Positions 57,901-64,000 of a DNA stretch of 64,000 nucleotides are shown here, one piece after another. Every line of letters begins with the position of its first letter. The first letter of the stretch is position 1. This DNA is from Ganoderma boninense (lineage: Eukaryota; Basidiomycota; Agaricomycetes; Polyporales; Polyporaceae). The stretch covers positions 43,536-107,535 of the forward strand of contig PJEW03000018.1 of the NCBI GenBank assembly GCA_002900995.3. Direction: 5' to 3'. The notes beneath the pieces were generated by a model, which was given only the letters and a program-made list of their open reading frames with translations, had not been told where the DNA came from and made no database searches. Both the position numbers and the translations under genes were made by a program.

Positions 57901-58620
57901 TTGTAGTAAGCCTGCTTACTATACGTCCGTAACAGGCTGAATATTAGCTTCGGCGCAGGCATACACATGTTTAAGAGGAGTACTCACAGCTTTGAACAGG
58001 TACCCGAGTTGAGTAGGATCCAGGTTGCGGAAGTCTTCACGCCAGTTAAGCTGGGTGGACTTGACGAGGTTGTGGATAGTTGCCTGGAGATCGCATACGG
58101 TGAGCCCTTCAGTCTACTGTGAGCTTCAGTCAGCGCTACATGCGGACGTACCCGAACGGTGAGGAAGTCCTGGCGTGAAAGTTGCATGGCATCGTTGATG
58201 TTGAATCTGGCCTCGTCCGGCTTGGGTATGAGCTCTTCAGTTTGCGGAGCGGCATCGGCCTGGGCGTTGGCTTGCACCGCTGCAGCGGCGGCTTGGGCCT
58301 CGGCGACGGCCTGAGCAACAGCTGTCACCTGGGCTTCAGCTGTGGCTGTAGCTTGAGCTTCAGCGTCGGCAGCACGGGCCTGTGCAGCAGCGAGTTCCTC
58401 AGCCTGGCGAGCCATGGCCGCTTCGAGTGCAGTGAGAGCGTCGGCTTGCCCAAGTCGGGCTGGAAGTGATGAGCATAAGGCTTATGTGTATGCTGAACAC
58501 TGGGTTTTGAAAGTGCTTACCTGTATTAGCCTGTCGGAGTTGGACGGTGAGATCGTCCACTGCAACAGTGAGTTGAGCTTTGGTGAGCTGCCCGGGCCCG
58601 GACACGAACATCGATGCCAT
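45917..58620 (-). CDS. Coiled-coil protein whose last intron holds an 11.8 kb retrotransposon
   Basis: Four exons on the minus strand: 58620-58521, 58459-58152, 58113-57988 and 46120-45917, total 245 residues. Exon 1 reads [17 protein letters not shown]. Exon 2 is an Ala/Gln/Glu-rich coiled coil ([20 protein letters not shown] and more). Exons 3-4 form the conserved end: [12 protein letters not shown], then [18 protein letters not shown], and [18 protein letters not shown]. All phases match. The donor GTGAGT at 57987 is intact. The acceptor CCAG at 46121-46124 survives because the element inserted two bases upstream of its AG. A TATATAAG box lies at 58817-58824, about 200 bases before the start. 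Similar short proteins are known in mushrooms, and their function is unknown. Whether the gene still produces spliced mRNA across the element is an open question. Confidence 0.75.
46123..46127. repeat. 5-base target site duplication, left (GGCTG)
   Basis: Directly outside the LTR that starts at 46128. It is identical to 57935-57939. Confidence 0.92.
46128..46680 (-). repeat. LTR, 553 bases (3' LTR of the element)
   Basis: It matches 57425-57934. The differences are six small indels and 19 instead of 13 heptamer units. A polypurine tract precedes it on the minus strand. Confidence 0.95.
46394..46526. repeat. Heptamer array in the 3' LTR, 19 units
   Basis: Units GGACTGC (A) and GGGCTGT (B) alternate in the order AABABAAABABAAABABBB. 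Confidence 0.92.
46665..48659 (-). CDS. Accessory ORF of the chromovirus, about 665 codons with one in-frame stop
   Basis: It starts MPRFNRQRS at 48659, runs to a TGA at 47130-47132 (about 510 codons), and continues open in the same frame to 46665 for another 155 codons ([27 protein letters not shown]). The TGA could be a decayed CGA. The middle is Pro/Ser/Thr-rich. The second half has [20 protein letters not shown] and [21 protein letters not shown] recognise no domain. The frame runs through the polypurine tract and ends 16 bases inside the 3' LTR. A TATAAGTA box lies about 95 bases upstream, followed by a CA-rich leader, so it may be transcribed separately. Position after pol recalls env-like genes, but no signal peptide or membrane helix is seen. 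Confidence 0.7.
46681..46701 (-). promoter_or_regulatory. Polypurine tract next to the 3' LTR
   Basis: On the minus strand GCAGGGGGAGAGGGGGGTAA directly precedes the 3' LTR, the expected primer for plus-strand DNA synthesis. It is at the same time coding for the last residues of the accessory ORF (GGEGGN). Confidence 0.85.
48745..48760 (-). promoter_or_regulatory. TATA-like box upstream of the accessory ORF
   Basis: The minus strand reads GGGTATAAGTAGGGGACG about 95 bases before the ATG at 48659. The leader between them is C/A-rich (ACTACCACTCCACTACCC), as in many fungal 5' leaders. Confidence 0.5.
48923..49339 (-). CDS. Small accessory ORF in the chromovirus 3' region
   Basis: An open frame of 138 codons with [20 protein letters not shown] and [11 protein letters not shown] in its second half. 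No domain is recognised. Overlapping frames are also open, so the true extent is uncertain. Confidence 0.35.
   Translation of the reverse strand: MKAHGRNKPTNMHCIHVLQPEMVQITATNAPKENDTQSSFSRTNTPTRNPEDLDDLSCIQQSYEPKSTTGLNTSSLKAYQRYRETGLFLHIALSLPDIRLTGEFTTKIDSTQTQCETRLHIGNGSPQRELISKYLYVS
49605..49874 (-). CDS. Small accessory ORF (89 codons)
   Basis: From [12 protein letters not shown] the frame reads through a hydrophobic start ([10 protein letters not shown]) to [15 protein letters not shown] and a Tyr-rich end. The base composition is more AT-rich than the neighbours. No domain is recognised. It could be extended upstream in frame to 50072. Confidence 0.35.
   Translation of the reverse strand: MSSTTVRSLKYHIATILINISIDKLISPPPTPYIAPIPLPFVPDLEWLCIAGSYYSTPFGIHTWNYIELDTYVDPEVYISLAVDSFVIF
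49912..50085 (-). CDS. Small membrane-type accessory ORF (57 codons)
   Basis: [20 protein letters not shown] forms one strong membrane helix, followed by a charged tail ([18 protein letters not shown]). A CA-rich leader (ACACCACCACCATCACTTAA) directly precedes the ATG. An in-frame upstream extension to 50253 exists, but it lacks the look of coding sequence. Confidence 0.45.
   Translation of the reverse strand: MFFILVLFVAAVLGTQAIAFVAVIHLYKELQKYDERRLIHDKAQKVDDNTATWGWGN
50166..50522 (-). CDS. Accessory ORF (118 codons) directly after pol
   Basis: It starts 47 bases after the pol stop, with [19 protein letters not shown] and an Arg-rich C-terminal half ([19 protein letters not shown]). A CATCATCACACACC leader precedes it. 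No domain is recognised. It is a plausible nucleic-acid binding or structural protein by charge alone. Confidence 0.45.
   Translation of the reverse strand: MAANNTVFYYYSITVTYHDPEDEERPFYQNGSYWTRRRITFGPDADHNEVLMDFMNDKLDSVELRWVYRCLRIRFPQAYREFQETQRLRLWRRYRPHAPWARWYLQELRAHRHTSRDH
50569..54205 (-). pseudogene. pol: Chromovirus pol: protease, RT, RNase H, integrase, chromodomain (frameshifted)
   Basis: Domains in order on the minus strand: protease at 54205-53804 with DTGA, RT at 53357-52581 with the active-site YMDD and [17 protein letters not shown], RNase H at 52651-52079 ([15 protein letters not shown] and TDHKNL), the integrase zinc finger around 51830-51680 (HHEPVHMA and CATCQTTK), the integrase core around 51560-51229 (SDRGPQF and [15 protein letters not shown]), and the chromodomain at about 50745-50575 ([17 protein letters not shown]). 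Frame changes lie at about 53820 (after GMP), between 53600 and 53360, near 52640 and near 51790. In-frame stops are TAG near 51230 and TGA near 50950. The chromodomain normally guides integration to marked chromatin. Confidence 0.9.
54202..55755 (-). CDS. gag: Chromovirus Gag with Gly/Pro-rich repeat and zinc knuckle
   Basis: 517 codons from [16 protein letters not shown]. Residues about 130-190 are a repetitive GGPGGPGG segment encoded by 24-base tandem units (about 55190-55350). The capsid-like core follows ([21 protein letters not shown] ... EEFNDI-type ending), then a basic region ([13 protein letters not shown]) and a CCHC zinc knuckle [14 protein letters not shown] near residue 440. 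The acidic tail ends at 54202, four bases into the protease frame, so Pol is probably made by frameshift or re-initiation. A longer frame upstream (to 56288) could add an acidic N-terminal part. Confidence 0.88.
   Translation of the reverse strand: MDSMDPEQPKAFEKELSSLGIKKEDEDKFADLVLRNSHQYPFTDRLQFRGIGKFSRPADTTPTPAESASAAFGSIIPPKPFSQWSLSVQTGSSKKSPPENPKDEVGKDNDDSREDRDTGGSDGGDGGDDMPNPHGNGGGPGGPGGGGPGGPGGGGPGGPGGGGPGGPGGGGPGGPGGGGPGGPGGGGPAGPQYLAVPNAQPQRGRVKIKEPEIFNGDRNKLEGFLDQLFLVFMGDPDKYGTDRAKVAYALSYLGEGDIKYWKKHQVDKIRDDPRNMPTWKDFEALLRTSYTPLNQTDNAMLDLEELSLEDFNDIHAFNAQFNTLIKYSHILDGQISMSYYRNALPSWIRNKISTSFPLPTNIWDWIGRATEIYEQGLINRKIDGNLRRRKPRRKTTQAKVRRNIRDSSEKSDTTDTSATANVNKMTLQERSRHLQQNLCFFCHKQGHQAKECPNRAKGGKPGRRVNRKVRQIVTEDSEAGEGDDESNSEKSTEEPSEDDEYQVEVIQQDFDPDETDF
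55163..55352. repeat. 24-base tandem array in gag
   Basis: CCACCTGGCCCACCTCCACCTGGT-type units (plus strand) repeat about six times, encoding the Gly/Pro segment on the minus strand. Confidence 0.85.
56264..56944 (-). CDS. ORF upstream of gag in the chromovirus (226 codons)
   Basis: [20 protein letters not shown] starts a frame with a long helical middle ([37 protein letters not shown]). It ends at 56264, where an overlapping frame with cysteines ([23 protein letters not shown]) leads towards gag. It is probably an N-terminal portion of Gag or a separate leader protein. No domain is recognised. Confidence 0.5.
   Translation of the reverse strand: MFPPPVPPKEDVRPVIPTVYWQETPTRSRTPVFGRRQVDKLPAIKEESPEQSGTILTQAEENILRQAGIEFKKDIDGITARTILAAARNTVGTSVSGLYHDRQTHRSHSHLWDWIEVVTTNLSEIKRSSTIVGRSHQQVKDLLEHLKVVENTLLHWQFEDLERLVWTEDLFHRSLLQGIVTVRNALHDPSNLIDTRVRQEIEVLRRLIDAERYYRQHLNCSYITNQ
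57411..57422 (-). promoter_or_regulatory. Self-priming primer binding site (Tf1-type)
   Basis: The minus strand reads AGACTGAAAACT two bases after the 5' LTR. It is the exact complement of AGTTTTCAGTCT at 57591-57580, the predicted first 12 bases of the element RNA. No tRNA-type TGG start is present. Tf1 and sushi-type chromoviruses prime in this way. Confidence 0.75.
57580..57625 (-). promoter_or_regulatory. TATA box and predicted transcription start in the 5' LTR
   Basis: TATATAAGG on the minus strand (57625-57617) lies 34 bases before AGTTTTCAGTCT (57591-57580). The spacing fits a start at 57591, and the complementarity to the primer site supports it. Confidence 0.65.
57690..57780. repeat. 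Heptamer array in the 5' LTR, 13 units
   Basis: Order AABABAAABABBB of GGACTGC (A) and GGGCTGT (B), six units (AAABAB) fewer than the other LTR. Confidence 0.92.
57935..57939. repeat. 5-base target site duplication, right (GGCTG)
   Basis: Identical to 46123-46127. On the minus strand it reads CAGCC at the end of the host intron. Confidence 0.92.
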
Positions 58621-59164
58621 CAGTAGTCTTCTATGCAGAGCCTAATATTAATATCTGACTTACTGCTTTCATAGTGTCTTCTGGGAACGGGATCGAGCAG
58701 ATGACAAGGAAAAACGGAAGAAGGGGGACGGGCTCGAGGTGGCAGCTGAGGGTGGAGTGTGATGGGTGCTGGAGAGGGCGGTTGGTTGCCCTAAATACTG
58801 TTTGTAAGTTCGAGGTCTTATATACTGCGTCGCCTCCGCGTGATCAACGCGACACGTTTGTTGAATGCGTTTGTTGAACCAAATCACGTTTTCTAGGAGA
58901 ATGAGGCTACGTGATTGGTTCTGGCAGCATTCCTGTGCAAAAGAGGACCTTGTTGCAAGTGGGCACGGGCCATATGCGCGTGCATCTTCGGGTTCAAGGA
59001 AATGGAGCGGGTTTGGGGCACGTGCTTGTCGGTCTGTGCCCCCTCGCCGTACACTAGTGCAAGTGCGAGTACAGAGCACGCAAGCTCACAATCTCAGCTT
59101 TGAAGTTCATTTTCCCTTGCCCATGCTTTTGCTCCGTCTCTTCCGACTCTGTTCTGTGGCTTGG
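58621..59164. promoter_or_regulatory. Spacer between the coiled-coil gene and the Plavaka relic
   Basis: It holds the TATATAAG box (58824-58817, minus strand) of the coiled-coil gene. The left end of the Plavaka element should lie here, but I could not identify inverted ends. Confidence 0.45.
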
Positions 59165-62100
59165 ATGCCACCCAAAGACAAGGTTCTATGCAAGGTTCCC
59201 GGATGCTGCCGCAAATGGGTGTCCGAGCGGACCGCACGGTCTCACCGGCTGGGAAAAGCTCCTATTCTTCTGCGGGCCTCAGTGGCAGAAGCCCGAGCCT
59301 CTGAACTTCTGGATCACCACAATCCCTCGAACCACCGAGTCTTTCCTCCTGCCCTCCAAAAGCCACAACAACCATTGTCTTCTGAAGCCTCCCAGCCTGA
59401 TCCACCTTCTCCCGCCCCTCATTCTCTGCTGCATGACTTGCTACCAGAACTCGACGACGACGCCGTTGATGAACATTCCAACAGCCTTCAAGACCTCATG
59501 GATGTAGATCCTGGAGAGCCGGGCACAGGGGCGGTGGCGCTGGAGGTTGACAATTGGGGGGCGTTGCTGGAAGATGGTAAGTGGTGTCACTTCTCGACGT
59601 CTTGTCATCACATTCAGCGAATTTCATTCTAGGAATGTTGGATGTTGAAGATGCTCTTTCCAACACGGCAGACCGCATCTGGAGTGGACCCCGGTTTCGT
59701 GTTACAGTTGACGATGTTTCTGACAATGACGATGACGATGTTCCATCCCATGTCCGCACCGATAGACGCATGCCCTCCGCGTACAATGCACTGCAGGATC
59801 AAGACCCTACGGCACCCGAGGAAGAAACAGATGATGAGTTCGAGGCGATCTCGGTGTGGGATCAGCTCGGAGAAGCGTTGATCAGGGCGGGAATTGGATC
59901 AGGTGAGTTACTTCGGTTTGCTACCTTCTCTCGCATTGAGCTGAGTCACTTCAGAGGGAGAGTTGTCAGAGCACGACTTGCAATGCCTCCGAGCGTTTGC
60001 GTACAAGGTCACCGACCATGTACCCACCAGGTCCTTTGCCAAGCTTCCTGGCGTCTTCCCTGGGTCGAAACTTGGAACGTGGGCAGAAGTCCAAGGTCAC
60101 ATCACGAAGTTGTCAGGGTTCGAACCGGAGGGAACCACTGCTGCATAAACTCCTGTGCTGTTTCACTGGACCACATGCCATCCCTTACCGCTGCCTACTG
60201 CAAGACATCACGCCTCAATGGCAAGGGTCGCCCTCGCCAGGTGTTTGTTTACCTTCCCCTCATTCCACGCTTGAAGGCCATGCTCAGCAATGCCAAGATG
60301 GCCGATCTTCTCCTCCATCGTGCGCGCGACCACAAACCCCGCCCTGGCATTATTCATGATGTCTTCGATTCAAGCGATATCTAGATCTCTGCTCGCAGCA
60401 CGTTGAAATCGATGGGAAGCAGCTTCCCACAAGTACTTCGAGGACAAGCGCGACATCGCCCATCGGCTTTCAAACTGAGCTTCTCACGCCATCAAACGCC
60501 GCACCAAGACTGCATGGCCTCCATTGCTATCCTATACAACCTTCCCCCCGAGTTCCGCTCCAAGCTCGAGTACGTACTTGGCCTTGGCGTCATCCCTGGC
60601 CCTCGGAAGCCTGAGGATTTCGATTCTTTCCTCTGGCCCTTCGTCAAAGAAATGTTACACCTCGCGATTGGCGTCCATGCCTACGACATCCTCTCAGATG
60701 ACTTCTTTGCACTCCGCACCTTTCTCATACTCGTCTTCGGTGACATCCCCGCGATCTCAATGATCATGCACATGAAAGGCCACAATGGACTTGTCCCGTG
60801 TCGCATGTGCACCATCCGGGGCATCCGTATTCCAGACTCTCGGAACCCGATCCACTACGTACCGCTCGATTGTTCTCGTCATCCCGATGTGTGCGCCAGT
60901 CCCACTGCATCAAGTCTTAAAACCCCACGCACCTCCACTTCGCACTCACTCCCAGTTCATGTCTGAGGCCCGGAAAGTTCAGTTTGCTCTCACTGGTGCC
61001 GACGCCGAGCGTTTCGCAAAGGAGTCCGGTATCAAGGGTGTTCCCCTCCTCAGCGCTCTCCACTCCCTATCCTTCCCGGAATCCTTCCCATACGACTTCA
61101 TGCATCTGATGTTCGAGAACGTCATGAAGAACCTGATGGCTCTCTGGTCCGGAAACTACAAGGGTCTTGATACTGGCTCTGAGGACTATGAGATTGAGGA
61201 AGCAATCTGGTCTCTTGTCGGTGCAGCGAGCGAAGAGACGGCGCATATATCACATGTCTTCGGGCCTCGCCCTCCGAACGGTGGCAAGTGACAAGATCTC
61301 GTGGACGTCCGATACCCCGGTCACTTCTGGATGCAGTACGTCGGACCGTGCTTTTCTCAAGGGCCGCTTCAAGAAGAGAAGTACTACCGCATTTCCATCT
61401 GCTAATTACCCTTGTTGCGAAAGCTTAGGATGGACCTTTCGACGAGCGGTAAATGGACGAAATCCACACGGGATTCACCCAATGGGTTGAATGAGTATGA
61501 GAAGTACGTACTCATGTCCACGCAGTGCTTAGAATTTTGTTGGTTAATTACACGACTGTTTAGGTCTACTACCAGAAGATACATCTCGTCTCTCTTACCT
61601 GTCCACTCACCATTCAAAGCCTCCTTCATGTCTTCCCGACAGTATCGTGATTACCGTCGCTGTATGGACCGCATGGCCTTTTCCATGAGCAATCTGTGGA
61701 GAGACTTGGACCGGCGATTTACAACGGCGACATCCTACGCCTCTCTCAACCGCTACGTCCTTGAAAGGCACGCCTTGACCAAATCAAGCTAAAGTACGGC
61801 ACTCGATCGAGGTCCGCTCTCCAATTCATTCCACCGCCGACATCCATTGTGGAACATCCATCCCAGGCTGTAAGTGCATCCATGCCAGCGACGCGTGCGG
61901 CATGAAGCTCCATAACTTACGGAATACATCAGACCCCACGTTTGAGCTCTCCAATCCTCGCAGTCTGTCACCCATAGACCGAGGGCACAACGCGACTCCA
62001 TCGGACTCTGTGCACAGCTTTGACTCAAAAGGTTACTCCAACAGTGTCCGCCAGGCACTCCCGGCCACACCTTCACAGAGTGGGCCAAGTCGTGTCCTCA

Positions 62101-62613
62101 ACGACAGCGATACATGCGAGCAATCGTCGCTACAGGCGGAAGCGAAGACGGGCGGATGTTCTTTCGTTCGCGTAGTTTCTTGCTGTGCTCGGCGGGCCAT
62201 CCCTCTCTCATCCCTTCTCCCACCGCGATACGATACTGGACTGATTTCCTATATGGCATAGTACGAACTTCAAGTGACCAGAACGCATGCTGGCGCCACA
62301 CCCTCGATCCATCATACCGCCCGGCACTTTTTTTGGTCAACTCCAGCGCATCTCCGTTTGAGCTTGGCGCTATGCCCAGAGTGCAGTATCGAAGCCTCCG
62401 CAGTCGCTGGTGTTCGCCGTCATCCAGGGCTGCGAATTGAAGATCAGACTGGCACGAACTCGACAGTCCATTATTTACTCTCGCCTGGCGCATTCGACTA
62501 CGTCGACGCGTCCATGTGGGCATGTGTTGGTGGGCCGTGTCAACTTGAAGGACCGCGGCGCTTCGCCATTTATTGACCGCAGTGGGAACCTCTGTCCGCG
62601 CGACATTCACTGA
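59165..62613 (+). pseudogene. Plavaka-type DNA transposase, decayed
   Basis: It starts MPPKDKVLCKVPGC with a C2H2-like finger (CKVPGC..RTARSH), then an acidic Pro-rich region (to about 59890). Typical Plavaka strings follow: LSEHDLQCLRAFAYKVTDH, LPGVFPGSKLGTW, GVIPGPRKPEDFDSFLWP, VFGDIPAISMIMHMKGHNG with CRMC, GIKGVPLLSALHSLSFP, PYDFMHLMFENVMKNL, and at the end HVLVGRVNL and FIDRSGNLCPRD before the stop at 62611-62613. The frame changes many times (for example near 60130, 60390, 60900, 61290, 61440 and 61570-62500), and several stops interrupt it, so it is inactive. Plavaka belongs to the CACTA-related cut-and-paste elements of mushrooms. Confidence 0.82.
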
Positions 62614-64000
62614 ATGATGTCAGACACCATTTGACAGGTTCGGCGGTAGTGGGCGTTCTGGACACCGTCCTTACGTGTTGTATTTGGCTAGTATACAGTT
62701 GTCAAATTTACTCTTTGTTTACCATGTTATCGGGCTGCCAAGTCAATCGGAAAATTGACACGCTTTCCTCGAAAAATCCCGATGTGGCGAAAGATCCAAC
62801 TTATTCACTACTCCGAGTTTTACGCCCACTATACACGGTAAACTGCGAAATCTCCTGACTTACATGTCGCTTTTTCCCGACCCTTGAAGCGCGTAGTGGC
62901 GGTTCGGGCAATAAGTTTGTGGGTACTAGTCCGGTCGTTGGCACTGGTATTCAGTTGAGCCTGATAACTCCCTCCGGGTCCAAGCTCACTCCCCCTTGCG
63001 GTTGCGTAGAGAAGTAGTTGTTGGCCTGGAGGTGGATACGGAGTGGCGTTGCATCAGCAATGTCGTCCGGGAGCTTGGTGGCACTTGCAGGCTACTGACG
63101 CCTTGGATGACACTTGTCCCGCTTGGACCGCTCTTATTCTCTGGAATCCTCTGAAATCGGGCTTGAATCTTATCAGCGCTCACCACTTTTCTGTCATCTG
63201 ATGCTATCGACGATGCCCGCATTTGTTCGGAGCCGTTCCAGGTGTCCGCACGGTGTCGCACTAAGTCTCTTCCAGCCCTCTGCGGCCTGCCTGCCTGAAC
63301 GCCCCCGGCGGGTCCGGGCCCGAGTTATCTTGGTCGTTCGGAACGTTCGTCGCAGGGTGTGTTCTTCCCCTCCCGCTCCCCTCTGCTCCGAGTTTCCCAT
63401 TTCTGATGACTTGCCGCTCCCTTCTGCCCTCTGGAGTCTGGCCCTCTGCCCTGTTTGAATCCTCGTGGGTGGGTAACGTTTCCCTCTCCTCCCCGTCATC
63501 GTCGGCTCGCAGTCTCGGTTTGGGTCGCAGCTCAGGCTGTATCGATGGCAGCATTAGGTCGAGCCTCAACAGATTTTGTTCTTCGCCGGTGGCCTATGAA
63601 TGACGGTGAGTGACTGTTTTGATCTCTGGCCTAGCAGAGCTCGGGAAGTAGGTGCAGGCCCATACATTCACGTAAGTCAAGTTCCTCGGCGGCATGGAAT
63701 GTCGTCTCATGGTGTCTCAGATTAAGGTAACACATCCCTCACACTTTACGCTTCTCACTGGCATCTCGTCTCCGCGCATATTCCATTCAGACTAGAGGCT
63801 TCATCCGACGGGCTTTCAAGTACAGAGAATGCGTCTTCTGGTGAGGCTCGTCTGACGACCTGATGTCCGGAGTTGGTGCATGCGGATACTAAACTTATCC
63901 TTCCACTTTTTTCTAGTCTAAACCGGGAACTGCGATACCTGAGGTCCGTCATCGGCACCGCAACAAAGGGGTCGCGCCAAAATGAAAAAATTGGGGCGAA
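62614..64000. other. Right edge, no supported gene
   Basis: Frames on both strands at 63114-63603 are open for about 100 codons but show no domain. The right end of the Plavaka element should lie near the start of this stretch. A gene could begin beyond the window. Confidence 0.4.

Larger units (their letters stand above)
46128..57934 (-). mobile_element. Ty3/Gypsy chromovirus with two LTRs, 11807 bases
   Basis: It is bounded by LTRs starting TGTTACG and ending CGTAACA and by 5-base duplications. Genes run on the minus strand: an upstream ORF, gag with a zinc knuckle, protease, reverse transcriptase, RNase H, integrase, chromodomain, and then extra ORFs before the 3' LTR. The order RT-RH-IN and the C-terminal chromodomain place it in the chromovirus branch. 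Pol has several one-base frame changes and in-frame stops, while the LTRs show no substitution relative to each other. It is long for its class because of the region between pol and the 3' LTR. Confidence 0.95.
57425..57934 (-). repeat. LTR, 510 bases (5' LTR of the element)
   Basis: It pairs with 46128-46680. It carries the promoter of the element on the minus strand and 13 heptamer units. Confidence 0.95.

Noticed and set aside
60113..60132. GGTTCGAACC, tRNA-like
   Set aside because: It is part of the Plavaka coding sequence (SGFEPEG).
1..64000. Biosynthetic gene cluster around the FAD monooxygenases
   Set aside because: No terpene cyclase, PKS, NRPS, P450 or transporter is present. ERG1 is a housekeeping sterol gene more than 16 kb away.
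1..64000. CRISPR arrays or bacterial-type defence systems
   Set aside because: The tandem repeats found (21, 24, 25 bases and heptamers) have no unique spacers, and the organism is a fungus.

Overview
The window looks like nuclear DNA of a mushroom-forming basidiomycete (Agaricomycetes). Genes carry many 50-70 base introns, often with CTAAC- or CTGAT-like branch sites and 15-18 base micro-exons. The protein families fit this group: HET-domain proteins, a mushroom-type seven-helix membrane family, MGQ-type F-box-like proteins, long F-box proteins, and Plavaka, MULE and chromovirus transposons. I found no rRNA, tRNA or CRISPR array. Exon borders were read by eye from splice signals, frame and family resemblance.

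Left part (1-16.7 kb). A cut-off Zn2Cys6 protein lies on the minus strand, followed by a satellite of about 36 units with a strict 21-base period. Next come a seven-helix membrane protein (2996-4420), two tandem FAD monooxygenases with the same eight-exon structure (4956-6728, 7756-9585) and two tandem MGQ-type F-box-like genes (10170-11455, 11957-13259). A decayed exon of a third FAD monooxygenase follows at 13283-13395, so this block has a history of repeated duplication. An intact HET-domain gene sits at 14621-16735.

Middle part (16.7-45.4 kb). A complete Mutator-like (MULE) element occupies 19285-24839, with long inverted ends and a perfect 9-base target duplication. Its transposase has two in-frame TGA codons, and a 348-base inverted-repeat insertion cut off its C-terminus. 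Then follow squalene epoxidase (ERG1, minus strand), a broken HET gene, a multi-spanning membrane protein, a HET gene with one apparent frameshift, a low-complexity nuclear-type protein (minus), and a truncated F-box copy upstream of its full-length relative (41732-44561). A small coiled-coil ORF sits at 45039-45339.

Right part (45.4-64 kb). A four-exon coiled-coil gene (minus, 45917-58620) is split by an 11.8 kb Ty3/Gypsy chromovirus. The element landed in the last intron, two bases upstream of the acceptor AG, and made a 5-base target duplication. It shows gag, protease, RT, RNase H, integrase and chromodomain. A 12-base match between its predicted RNA 5' end and the primer site indicates Tf1-type self-priming. 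About 3.9 kb between pol and the 3' LTR holds several extra same-strand ORFs, including one of roughly 665 codons with its own TATA-like box that reads through the polypurine tract into the LTR. The two LTRs differ only by small indels and by repeat-unit number, with no substitution seen. This means a very recent insertion, and it raises the possibility that some single-base frameshifts in this window are sequencing errors. A Plavaka transposase relic (59165-62613) follows, and the last 1.4 kb shows no gene.
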